Shown: positions 1-6,500 of the stretch, piece after piece
How the letters are laid out: each line of letters opens with the position of its first letter
Numbering within the stretch: the stretch's first letter is position 1
NCBI GenBank assembly: GCA_964444075.1
Contig: CAYUFF010000005.1
Coordinates: 1 to 38,866 of the forward strand
Length of the DNA stretch: 38,866 nt
Direction: 5' to 3'
Source: CAYUFF01 sp964444075
GTDB taxonomy: Archaea > Aenigmatarchaeota > Aenigmatarchaeia > CG10238-14 > SCSR01
Program-made: the position numbers and the translations under genes
The notes under the pieces: model-generated
The model's input: the letters and a program-made list of their open reading frames with translations, nothing else
Told to the model about the DNA's origin: nothing
The model's database searches: none

Positions 1-24
1 TTGGTTAGGAGAAAAAGGTTTTAG

Positions 25-95
25 TGGGCCTGCCCAGAATCGAACTGGGACCTCTGCCGCGTGAGGGCAGCGTCCTGCCATTAGACCACAGGCCC
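25..95 (-). tRNA. tRNA-Val (anticodon CAC)
   Basis: Read on the minus strand, the acceptor strands GGGCCTG and CAGGCCC pair over 7 bp with discriminator A. The anticodon arm is CTGCC-CTCACGC-GGCAG, giving anticodon CAC (valine, GUG codons). The T arm is CCCAG-TTCGATT-CTGGG. The body closely resembles known archaeal tRNA-Val. There is no intron and CCA is not encoded. The 3' end lies 24 bases from the window edge. Confidence 0.93.
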
Positions 96-123
96 TTCAT
101 TAAGAATTTTTGGCTTCTCGGTT

Positions 124-954
124 TTAAAACTTTACTCCTCCGAAAGCCTTCATCACGAGCCTAGCCCTTTCCGCTAATCCACTTCGTTTCCTAGAGCGAG
201 ATAGCTCATCCAACGTCAGTATTCCCTCCTCCTCGAAGAGTCGGGAAGCTAAACCCGAATCGACTTCTTTCAAGAACGTGGTCGGGTAAAGTTTCGCCTT
301 CCTTATAACGTCCTTGAAACTCCCCCCTTCAGGAAAGTTCCACGAGAGGATTCTCAGGCCCTTGCACAGGGCATACAGCTTAGCGTGGAGGGAGAATTTT
401 GTGTTCGTAGCGATTAGCGCGTTGGTGAAAGGGAACCGATGGTACCCCTTCTCGAAACCTTCTTTCAGGTCCTCCAGAGTGGCCCAAACGCTCAGGGAGA
501 CTTCGAGCGGAGTTGGCGTGTGGAAGCGTTGGTGATGCTTCACCTCCAAGTAGATTACTTCTCCGTCTTTCTCCGCTATTCCATCTATCTCATGCTCGAT
601 GCATGCTCCTTTCAGCACCGTAGAACCACTCACTCTGTAACCCCTGGCTCGGAGGAGCTTCCTGGCGAACTCCTCGAACTCGGGTTTGGGAGGTAGCATG
701 GCGATGGCTTCCCTCAAGTCTCTCACCAGCCTTATCTCAGGCTTGTACTTCTCCAGGATTTCGAAGGTGAGGGAAAGGATTTCCTTCGTCGTTATGCCAT
801 CGTACGCGCGGGAACGGACTTCATCCGCAACTTTCCAGGCAGCATTCCTCCTAACACCTAGGTTTATGCAAGTGTTCACAACTTTCTCTTTTCTAAACGC
901 TTCGATTTCCCCGCTCGCTTTCCTCACGCGAATTTCTTCTTCCACGAGTCTCAC
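124..954 (-). CDS. ATP-cone domain fused to an Mrr-like restriction-endonuclease-fold domain
   Basis: This is a 276-residue protein starting at GTG. Residues about 6-90 match an ATP-cone, the nucleotide-sensing domain known from ribonucleotide reductases and NrdR (note RVRKASGEIEAFRKEKV near the start). Residues about 100-200 look like a PD-(D/E)xK nuclease of the Mrr type: EHEID with D124, then a hydrophobic strand with E137-V-K139. The C-terminal ~70 residues are basic and helical. I infer nuclease activity from the intact D...E-x-K triad; the substrate is unknown. Similar ATP-cone/nuclease fusions are known in archaea without a defined role. There are no modification or restriction partners beside it, so it is more likely a stand-alone nucleic-acid maintenance enzyme than a restriction system. 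It lies just downstream of tRNA-Val's 5' side and is transcribed in the same direction. Confidence 0.8.
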   Translation of the reverse strand: MRLVEEEIRVRKASGEIEAFRKEKVVNTCINLGVRRNAAWKVADEVRSRAYDGITTKEILSLTFEILEKYKPEIRLVRDLREAIAMLPPKPEFEEFARKLLRARGYRVSGSTVLKGACIEHEIDGIAEKDGEVIYLEVKHHQRFHTPTPLEVSLSVWATLEDLKEGFEKGYHRFPFTNALIATNTKFSLHAKLYALCKGLRILSWNFPEGGSFKDVIRKAKLYPTTFLKEVDSGLASRLFEEEGILTLDELSRSRKRSGLAERARLVMKAFGGVKF

Positions 955-1021
955 GGCGGCACAACCTTTAATTTTACTTCTGGGATGAGTCTAATTCAAA
1001 TTTAGTCGCTTCTCCGAAAAC

Positions 1022-1858
1022 TTATTCCTCATAGATCTCGTGTGCGAGCTCCCTTACACGCTCTAAGACGAAGTCTCTCGCTACCCTTCCTTTGGGGGTT
1101 AAGGCTTCCTTCTTTACCAGCGATTCCAGTGTGTTTTTCTCCAAGCGTTCCAAGTTCACGTACAAGATTCCCGTCGGAAAGAAAGCCACGGGTATTAATC
1201 CTTCTCTCTCAGCTGCTTCGGCATCGACGACGCTCCTGGCAAGCTTCCTGTCAACGTCGGCGGGAGGTCTTCGTTTCCCTCCATCTCTCCTATCGCTAGG
1301 AATTTCGTCAACCTCAAAACCCAGCCTTCCTGCGAGTCCCTTCGCTAGAGCTGGGAGCGTTTTCCAAGGCTTGTAGTTTCCGTAGACTACGAAACTCATC
1401 CAGTCTAGGGGACTCTCCCTAGGAGCGTCCTCCACGGCGAGGGGTATGTAACCGAGTGTTTCCAACTCCAGTACTCTCTCGCAAATTCTCTGCGAAATCG
1501 TGTGGGCTGTTACGGCTTCGACGTAAACTTCTTCAGCACCGAGTTCTCTCGCTAGTCGCATGCCGAACTTCGCTATCAAACTTCCGAATCTCTTTCCTCT
1601 GTACGGTTTCTTCACCATCCAACCCCCTAGCTCTGCGCAGCGGCCTTCTTTCCTCACGAAGCCGGCTCCGACTACTTCCCCGTCGAGTTCTGCGACGTAC
1701 CAGTGTAGGCTGGGAGATGAAAGTATGTCTGAAGGCCTGTGAGGTCTGCGGTAATGTTTCCAGGTGTCGTCGATGAGGTCGCTTACTTCTCTCGCGGTCT
1801 CCAAAGTCTTCACGAGTTCGAACCTCACCATTTTCCCACAAGCTTTTTGGTTTCGCAT
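1022..1858 (-). CDS. GNAT-family N-acetyltransferase with C-terminal extension
   Basis: The N-terminal half is a GNAT domain. It shows a central strand WYVAELDGEVVGAGFV followed by the acetyl-CoA pyrophosphate-binding loop KPYRGKRFGSLI, which fits the family R/Q-x-x-G-x-G/A signature. The remaining ~120 residues are not a standard GNAT module and I do not recognise them. The acceptor substrate cannot be told. Two starts are possible: ATG at 1858, or ATG at 1831 (MVRFELVKT), where GNAT similarity begins; neither has a Shine-Dalgarno sequence. The gene diverges from the Lrp-type regulator at 1942, and the 83-bp AT-rich gap presumably holds both promoters. Control by that regulator is possible but not shown. 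Confidence 0.8.
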   Translation of the reverse strand: MRNQKACGKMVRFELVKTLETAREVSDLIDDTWKHYRRPHRPSDILSSPSLHWYVAELDGEVVGAGFVRKEGRCAELGGWMVKKPYRGKRFGSLIAKFGMRLARELGAEEVYVEAVTAHTISQRICERVLELETLGYIPLAVEDAPRESPLDWMSFVVYGNYKPWKTLPALAKGLAGRLGFEVDEIPSDRRDGGKRRPPADVDRKLARSVVDAEAAEREGLIPVAFFPTGILYVNLERLEKNTLESLVKKEALTPKGRVARDFVLERVRELAHEIYEE

Positions 1859-1898
1859 GTTGAGAAATAGCTTTTCGAAAAATTTTCAAAATTTTCTC

Positions 1899-1911
1899 CA
1901 AATTTAAAAGA
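1899..1911 (+). promoter_or_regulatory. TATA box for the Lrp-type regulator
   Basis: The AT-rich element aatttaaaag is centred about 35 bases before the ATG at 1942. A usual 25-base TATA-to-start distance would give a leader of about ten bases or fewer. It lies in the divergent intergenic region shared with the GNAT gene. Confidence 0.5.
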
Positions 1912-1941
1912 TTTTTTGGAAGAAATTCAAAAAAATTTAGC

Positions 1942-2436
1942 ATGAAGAGAGAGAAGCTCCGGGAAAGGATAGTGGAACTCCTCTTAAAGGGTTGTTGCAG
2001 GCCGTCGTTCAGGAAGCTTAGCAGGAAGCTGAAAGTTCCGCTCAGCACGGTACATTACAACGTCGAGAGGCTTGAGAAGGAGGGTTGCATAAGGGGTTAC
2101 AAGGCAGTTTTCGACTACAGAAAGGTTGGAAAGGGTTTTTGCGCCTTCGTCCTGATAAACCTGGCGCCAGAGGAATACCCCAACCCAGAGAGGATCGGGA
2201 AAATGCTCTCAAGGTTGGACGAAATCGAGAGCGTCGACGTGGTTACCGGAGATTGGGAGTTGTTGGTGAAAGTAAGGGTTAAGGATCAGGAGGAATACTA
2301 TGAATTCGTCAGGAAAGTTCTGGCGAGGCCTGGGATAGTCAGGATAAAGAGCTTGGTTTCCCTGAGGGAGTTGAAGGGCGAGTTCATACCCATGCCAGAG
2401 GAGAGAGGAAAAGTAAAAAAGACGCTCAGTCGCTAA
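1942..2436 (+). CDS. Lrp/AsnC-family transcriptional regulator
   Basis: This is a 164-residue protein with the two-domain Lrp/AsnC plan. Residues about 5-50 form a winged helix-turn-helix (FRKLSRKLKVPLSTVHYN is the recognition region, followed by LEKEGCIRGYKA). Residues about 65-150 form a RAM-type ligand-binding and oligomerisation domain, with VVTGDWELLVKVRVKD and PGIVRIKSLVSL at the usual places. Members bind DNA as dimers or octamers and often respond to amino acids. The divergent GNAT gene and the co-oriented M20 peptidase downstream are plausible targets, which is inference from position only. The basic tail EERGKVKKTLSR is extra to the core fold. Confidence 0.9.
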   Translation: MKREKLRERIVELLLKGCCRPSFRKLSRKLKVPLSTVHYNVERLEKEGCIRGYKAVFDYRKVGKGFCAFVLINLAPEEYPNPERIGKMLSRLDEIESVDVVTGDWELLVKVRVKDQEEYYEFVRKVLARPGIVRIKSLVSLRELKGEFIPMPEERGKVKKTLSR

Positions 2437-2550
2437 CACGAGGAACGAGTGGTTTTTGCAGTTGGGGTTGCGGAATAGGACAAGTTTCAGCGATTCAGGG
2501 TATGAATCTACCGTTACGAAGGTTGCCTGAGGAGAAGTTTCAGGGGAGTT

Positions 2551-2562
2551 GGTTTTAAAATA
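2551..2562 (+). promoter_or_regulatory. TATA box for the M20 peptidase (decides the start)
   Basis: The element ggttttaaaata sits 23-33 bases before the ATG at 2585. That places transcription start at or next to this ATG and makes the upstream in-frame TTG at 2549, which lies inside or before the TATA box, implausible as a start. Confidence 0.65.
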
Positions 2563-2584
2563 TCGTTCGCGAAAATTACATCGT

Positions 2585-3754
2585 ATGATTAGACTGTTGA
2601 AAGAGCTTGTATCGAGACGAACGATTTCGAGTGCTCCAGAAAAAAGAGAATTCGAAGAAGCCTCTGCTATAATCCAACGTGGCCTCGAGGAACTCGGTTT
2701 CAAGACGAAAGTTTTTAGGTTCAGGGATGAGCTTCCCGTCGTTTTCGGCGAGTTTCTTCGGGGGAAGGAAGAGAAGACGGTAACCTTTGTAACCCATTAC
2801 GACGTCGTCCCAGCGGAAGAGGAAGGTTGGATGGGCGACCCCTTCAAACCCAAGCTTAAGGATGGAAAGGTCTTCGGAAGAGGGGCGGCGGACGCTAAAG
2901 CCGGGATAGTAGCTTTCCTCAAAGGTTTCGAGGAATTGCTCAACGAGGAGGTAGCACCGAGGTTCAACGTGAAGTTTTTCTCGTTTCCGGACGAGGAAAT
3001 CGGGGGTGAGTTCGGCGTAAAGGCCGTGGCAAGGAAGAAGCCTAAACTGCTCCTCGCCGACGGTTTCTACATCCTCGATTGTTCTACCGAGGGCATACAG
3101 ATCGGTGCTTGTGGAGTCGTTCACGGAAGGCTGACCATCTTAGGTAGGAGCGGCCATTCTGCTTATCCCTTCAGGTGCGAGAACGCTGCGGAAGCTTCCG
3201 CGAAGGTAATCATGAAGCTTCTGGAGTTCAAAAAGAAGGAAGAGAGGAGGACCTCCAAAAGGTTGAGGGCTCCTCCCAACCCGGTTAGGAAGAACGTGTG
3301 GAATAGGTTCTCCGTGACCATCGTCAGGGCCGGAGAAAAAGTTAACGTCATACCGGGAAGGGGGGAGGTATCCTTCGACTGGAGGTTGATACCAGAAGAC
3401 GAGCCGGGAAAACGGATTTCTGAGTTCAAACGTTATCTCGAGGAGATAGGGAAGAAGCTTGGTGTGAGGATGGAGGTTGAGGCGAGAGTCGTTTACCCTG
3501 GTTACCGTGTTAGTGAGGACGATGAATTCGTCGCGAAGCTTAAGGAGTCTGTTGAAACTGTGAAGGGAGAAAAGCCACGTTGCATATGCGCACTCGCGGC
3601 AACCGACGGGAACTTCCTCTACGAGAAGTTCGGAAAACCAGCTTTCGGTTTCGGTCCTTTCGATGAAGATTCGAACATCCACGGAGTCAACGAGTTTATT
3701 CGTATCAGTACTCTTAAAATCGTGAAGAGTGTGGTGAAGGAATTTTTGAAGTGA
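2585..3754 (+). CDS. M20-family metallopeptidase/deacylase (ArgE/DapE/ACY1-like)
   Basis: This is a 389-residue di-zinc hydrolase. Counting from ATG 2585, the zinc and catalytic residues are in canonical order: THYDVVP (H71), GRGAADAKAG (bridging D103), DEEIGG (catalytic E137 and ligand E138), DCSTEG for the next acidic ligand, and a terminal NIHGVNEF (H366). A dimerisation domain is inserted around residues 170-285. The family hydrolyses amide bonds of N-acyl amino acids, succinyl-diaminopimelate or short peptides. Nothing nearby fixes the substrate, so acetylornithine/LysW-type deacylase and dipeptidase remain alternatives. The start was chosen from the TATA spacing. The gene stands alone between Lrp and a toxin remnant. 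Confidence 0.88.
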   Translation: MIRLLKELVSRRTISSAPEKREFEEASAIIQRGLEELGFKTKVFRFRDELPVVFGEFLRGKEEKTVTFVTHYDVVPAEEEGWMGDPFKPKLKDGKVFGRGAADAKAGIVAFLKGFEELLNEEVAPRFNVKFFSFPDEEIGGEFGVKAVARKKPKLLLADGFYILDCSTEGIQIGACGVVHGRLTILGRSGHSAYPFRCENAAEASAKVIMKLLEFKKKEERRTSKRLRAPPNPVRKNVWNRFSVTIVRAGEKVNVIPGRGEVSFDWRLIPEDEPGKRISEFKRYLEEIGKKLGVRMEVEARVVYPGYRVSEDDEFVAKLKESVETVKGEKPRCICALAATDGNFLYEKFGKPAFGFGPFDEDSNIHGVNEFIRISTLKIVKSVVKEFLK

Positions 3755-3859
3755 TGGGATAGTTTGTTGTTTACACGCCCTAAAAAATTCTCTCAGTCCT
3801 TCAACGCTGAGCACAACAAGAACTTTAGGAAAAATTTTAAAGTATGAATATGGGATGGA

Positions 3860-4068
3860 ATGGTTTCCGATAAAGCACTTAAACACTTAGAGAAGTTTGA
3901 TAAAAGGCTCCAAAGAAAAATCGTCGATGTGTTAGAAAAATTTCAAATCTCTCCATTCATTGGGGGAATCGACATTAAAAAATTAAAGGGTACACAGAAT
4001 TGCTTTAGAGTAAGCGAAGGAAAGTTGTTAGAGTCGTTGATATAAATGTTAGAGGTCGAATTTATTGA
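3860..4068 (+). pseudogene. Frameshifted RelE/ParE-type toxin
   Basis: The first frame (ATG 3860, stop at 4043) begins ALKHLEKFDKRLQRKIVDVLE and continues with GIDIKKLKGTQNCFRV, the typical pattern of an archaeal RelE/ParE mRNA interferase up to its central strand. After about codon 55 the family-like continuation RVVDINVRGRIY is in another frame (4030-4068) and ends early, about 15-20 residues short of a normal toxin. So the gene has at least one frameshift and a missing C-terminal strand, where catalytic residues usually lie. A TATA-like ttttaaa lies about 22 bases upstream. No antitoxin ORF precedes it. It is probably inactive. Confidence 0.6.
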
Positions 4069-4130
4069 ATGCCTAACTTTTTCTTAAACTTCATCTAAGG
4101 AGTAAAATTTCATTTTTTTTATTCCTTTAA

Positions 4131-4262
4131 CTAATAGCATTTCTCTCTTGTAGGTTTAACCTTGGGTAAAATTTCTTCCATAATCTTTAATTGTAAGGCT
4201 TTCATTTCTTCAAACTCTTCTCTCATTCTTCTAATCTCATCCAACAAAGTTTGAAGTTTCAT
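4131..4262 (-). CDS. Small coiled-coil protein (43 aa), possible antitoxin-like or orphan ORF
   Basis: The minus-strand ATG at 4262 opens a 43-codon frame ending at TAG 4131. The product is almost wholly a charged heptad helix (MKLQTLLDEIRRMREEFEEM..., then IMEEILPKVKP). A good TATA element (tataaa at 4286-4291) lies 24-29 bases before the ATG, the same leaderless spacing as the confirmed genes here, which argues that it is expressed. A short coiled coil of this sort is reminiscent of RelB-type antitoxin N-termini and it lies next to a RelE remnant, but it is on the opposite strand and no sequence match was checked. It could also be non-functional. Confidence 0.4.
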   Translation of the reverse strand: MKLQTLLDEIRRMREEFEEMKALQLKIMEEILPKVKPTREKCY

Positions 4263-4283
4263 AAATTAGCTTATTGAGGGTGA

Positions 4284-4293
4284 GTATAAAAAG
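4284..4293 (-). promoter_or_regulatory. TATA box for the 43-codon ORF
   Basis: Read on the minus strand the element is CTTTTTATAC, 24-29 bases before the ATG at 4262. It lies between the Nudix gene and the small ORF, so the small ORF would have its own leaderless transcript. Confidence 0.45.
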
Positions 4294-4297
4294 TTTA

Positions 4298-4789
4298 TTA
4301 GACCAAAACTCGGCCAAACGTATTCGAAACACAGTATCTTTTAACCTTTTTGGAATTTGTTAGTGGAGTTCTTTCATATGGGAGGTTTAAGAATTCTCTC
4401 ACTCCTTCAACGCTCAGCAAATCTTTCCTCACCTTCTCACAAACCTCGTCGAGCAGGCTTTCTTTCCTTACCCACTTAACCTCCTCCAGGTCGCTCATGG
4501 CCTTGGCATGCTTGCTTTTAGCCTTGCAACATAAAATCACGAGTTTAATCTTTCTCCCTTCCGAATCTTCGATCGTTTTTTCTCCCAGCTTCCTTAAGTT
4601 TTCGACCTCAACTCCGGTCTCTTCTCTTACTTCCCTCCTCAATGCCTCCTCTTCAGTTTCGTCCTTCTCAACCTTCCCTCCGATAACGTGCCATTTTCCT
4701 CCCAGACCGTAGGGATGGTATCCCTCTTTCTTCTTTCCGATAAGTATTTCATCGTCGTAGAGAATCAGACCCCAGACGACAGTCAACAT
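4298..4789 (-). CDS. Nudix hydrolase
   Basis: This is a 163-residue protein with a perfect Nudix box at about residues 37-60: GGKVEKDE, then seven residues, then REVREETGV, matching G-x5-E-x7-REUxEExGU. The box binds Mg2+ and positions a nucleoside diphosphate-X substrate for pyrophosphate hydrolysis. The N-terminal strand (VVWGLILYDDEILIGKKK) and the GGKWHVIGG approach to the box are typical. The tail of about 45 residues after the Nudix fold is unusual for such a small enzyme and may come from an extended reading frame. The substrate cannot be deduced. A second, unrelated-looking Nudix gene lies 280 bp away on the other strand. Confidence 0.88.
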   Translation of the reverse strand: MLTVVWGLILYDDEILIGKKKEGYHPYGLGGKWHVIGGKVEKDETEEEALRREVREETGVEVENLRKLGEKTIEDSEGRKIKLVILCCKAKSKHAKAMSDLEEVKWVRKESLLDEVCEKVRKDLLSVEGVREFLNLPYERTPLTNSKKVKRYCVSNTFGRVLV

Positions 4790-5066
4790 AATTTTTCTTT
4801 AGAGTTTTCACTCTTATGTTTTTGATTGGTTCGTGGATTCGAGGCGAAAGTCTTTACTAAGCCTATAAGAAAATTGTTAAGGTGGTCACTCTGAATAAGG
4901 ATTTCCTAAAGTAAAAAGGAAGGTAAAATTGTCCTTCCTGAAAATGTTTGGTTAGCCTAATCGTAAATGGTAATGATGCGGCATGAATTTTTACATCATT
5001 AATCATAACTGAATATATTTAGAGAAATTTAAAGTTGCACAATAATTTTATACATAATAATTTTTT
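4790..5066. other. AT-rich intergenic region with two weak inverted repeats
   Basis: No gene was found in these 277 bases between divergent Nudix genes. There is a 7-bp perfect inverted repeat (aggaagg at 4917-4923 with ccttcct at 4933-4939) and another (aatgatg at 4972-4978 with catcatt at 4994-5000). TATA-like runs at 5027-5035 and 5045-5055 precede the gene at 5067. No function is assigned. Confidence 0.3.
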
Positions 5067-5522
5067 ATGGAAAGAAAAAAACATAAATATAAAATCAGGG
5101 AATCAGTAGGAGCATTTATTGTAGATAATAAGGGAAGATTTCTTTTATTGAAAACAAAGGGAGAAGGTGAAATATTTTGGGATATACTGAAAGGAGGGAT
5201 AGAAAAGGGAGAAAATCAATTAGAAGCTCTAAAAAGAGAACTTAAGGAAGAGCTTGGTATAGAAAAGTTCAAAAATATACAAAAACTAGGCATAAGTTTT
5301 ACTTTCGAATTTCCAGATAAAGTGAAGAAAAAAATAGGTTTTGACAAGCAAAGGGTAGAACTTTTTCTTGTTGAGTTTTGTGGCGAAGAAGATGATATAA
5401 AAATAGATAAAAAAGAAATTCTTGGTTTTGTCTTTTTGGATAAGGAAGAGTTCTTAAAAAAAGTCACTTATGATACCACTCGAAATGCATTCCTAAAAAT
5501 GTTAAAGAAATTAAAGCTTTAG
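5067..5522 (+). CDS. Nudix hydrolase, AT-rich and probably acquired
   Basis: This is a 151-residue Nudix protein. The box at residues about 42-64 is complete: GGIEKGE, seven residues, RELKEELGI. The sequence leading in (SVGAFIVDNKGRFLLLKTKG, then WDILKGG) and the mid-domain FEFPDKVKKKIGF resemble diadenosine-tetraphosphate and related dinucleoside polyphosphate hydrolases; that specificity is a guess. Base and codon use differ sharply from the neighbours: AGA, AAA, ATA and TTA prevail, whereas the bulk of the window prefers AGG, AAG and CTC. This suggests recent transfer from an AT-rich genome. It appears single-gene; the start is the only good ATG. Confidence 0.87.
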   Translation: MERKKHKYKIRESVGAFIVDNKGRFLLLKTKGEGEIFWDILKGGIEKGENQLEALKRELKEELGIEKFKNIQKLGISFTFEFPDKVKKKIGFDKQRVELFLVEFCGEEDDIKIDKKEILGFVFLDKEEFLKKVTYDTTRNAFLKMLKKLKL

Positions 5523-5760
5523 TGTGAAGATTACTACTCCCCCATTTATTATAAAATTTATTATACTTCCTTGGAGTCTTTTTGGAAGATATGATCTAGG
5601 ATGGCAATCTAAATAAATATCAACACATTTCATTTTCAATTTCATGATGAGACGAAAAAGGGATTGTCGTGTGAATTGAGTTTCCCATCCACATTCCCCT
5701 GCCCCTAAGGTCATCAACATCTTTTTCTTCAACGTCAATATAGTTAATGTGTAAGGGACT
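5511..5760 (-). pseudogene. Possible remnant of an FtsJ/RlmM-like methyltransferase
   Basis: Together with the bases up to the tRNA at 5877 this is a 350-base stretch without an intact gene. On the minus strand one frame reads LMTLGAGECGWETQFTRQ, like the SAM-binding motif I of FtsJ/RlmM proteins (LGA-PGGW), and a little later VDIYLDCHPRSYLPKR and GGVVIFTLKL before a stop, like their motif IV and the FxLKL strand. Only about 25 residues separate the two, against 50 or more in a real enzyme, so an internal piece would be missing. The frame runs on through the tRNA gene, so openness alone means nothing. Weak evidence; it may be chance. Confidence 0.25.
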
Positions 5761-5876
5761 CCTATAACGAGCAAGCTCTCAGAGAAGATGGGCTCAAAAT
5801 TGCCTCTATTTCCTTTAACTTCCGAAAAAATTCCGTTAAAGATGAGCACATCGAAAAATATATAAGCCTTAAGTGA

Positions 5877-5996
5877 TGGGCCCGGTGGGATTTGAACCCA
5901 CGACACGCGGGTAACTTCCTCCTCTCATCCTTAGTCGTCGAAGCTTTTAGCACAAAGCTAAAAGCCCGCTGCTCTACCATGCTGAGCTACGGGCCC
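5877..5996 (-). tRNA. tRNA-Lys (anticodon TTT) with a 46-nt intron at 37/38
   Basis: The acceptor strands GGGCCCG/CGGGCCC (discriminator A), the D arm GCTC-AGCATGGTA-GAGC, the anticodon stem GCGGG/CCCGC and the T arm GTGGG-TTCAAAT-CCCAC are all perfect. The anticodon loop CTTTTA is interrupted by a 46-base intron (5913-5958) before A38. The splice region folds as a canonical archaeal bulge-helix-bulge: bulges TAG and TTA flank a 4-bp central helix (C32-T35 with intron GAAG, one G-U pair), with an inner CTT/GAG helix. The tRNA splicing endonuclease would cut after A37 and before A38. The spliced tRNA is 74 nt. A second fold is possible: GCTTTTAGC with GCTAAAAGC in the intron, hiding the anticodon. 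Confidence 0.93.
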
Positions 5997-6035
5997 CCTT
6001 TTAAACCTTTGTTCTAAAAACTTAAAGCTTTATTC

Positions 6036-6470
6036 TCACGCAGACCTTACCACTATTTCCTTCCCAAATTCCTTTCTACCGTCCTTTTCCAAGTAACAAA
6101 CGAAGGTCATGGTGTTGTTTGCCTCGAAATCGATGCTCCAACCATCAGTTTTAGCGATGCCGTTCTCGACGAAGCCTGAGCCTCCGCAAACCTTTCCAGC
6201 TAGCGGATGCCTTTCTTGGTTAAACTTTTCGCAGTAACACGTTACTTTCCACCCATCGTACTTTCTTGGAACTTTGTAGCTAACTCCAAAACTTGCACCT
6301 TCCTTCCCTACGACTACATTACCGCTACAGTTCACATTACCACTACAATTAATCATGAACGTTGGTAATGGCTTTTGCAAAGTTTTTGGAAAGAAATTTC
6401 CAGAGGTAAAAATGAACGCTAGCGAGATTAAGATTACAACCGAAATTATCAAGGACATTGCGAATCTCAT
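6036..6470 (-). CDS. Membrane-anchored extracytoplasmic protein of unknown function
   Basis: I do not recognise a family. The 144-residue product has one N-terminal hydrophobic segment (residues about 5-23, ISVVILISLAFIF), which acts as an uncleaved anchor or signal peptide. An external domain of ~110 residues follows, rich in glycine and asparagine with several cysteines (NCSGNVNCSGNVV repeat near residue 41, CYCEKF, KVCGGSG, FVCYLEKDG) and the sequon NNT. The layout suggests a small beta-sandwich with disulfides on the cell surface. A TATA element (TTTATATC, 6488-6496 on the minus strand) lies 20-27 bases before the ATG, so it has its own promoter apart from scpA upstream. Confidence 0.6.
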   Translation of the reverse strand: MRFAMSLIISVVILISLAFIFTSGNFFPKTLQKPLPTFMINCSGNVNCSGNVVVGKEGASFGVSYKVPRKYDGWKVTCYCEKFNQERHPLAGKVCGGSGFVENGIAKTDGWSIDFEANNTMTFVCYLEKDGRKEFGKEIVVRSA

Positions 6471-6500
6471 AAAAAACTTTTGTTTTGTGTGATATAAAAA

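Noticed and set aside
1533..2048. 171-codon minus-strand frame overlapping the GNAT gene and the Lrp gene start
   Set aside because: It is a shadow of the GNAT gene in another frame; composition is basic and unlike any family, and it would cover the divergent promoter region.
4917..4939. 7-bp hairpin aggaagg/ccttcct as a terminator or operator
   Set aside because: Archaeal termination does not rely on such hairpins and there is no T-run right after it; the stem is short enough for chance.
4972..5010. C/D-box-like sequence (aatgatg ... ctga)
   Set aside because: The box C match is imperfect, no D'/C' pair is evident, and no guide complementarity to rRNA or tRNA could be tested.
5511..5906. 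131-codon minus-strand open frame
   Set aside because: It runs through the 3' part of the tRNA-Lys gene including its intron, so it is not a real gene as a whole; only the distal part is kept as a weak remnant candidate.
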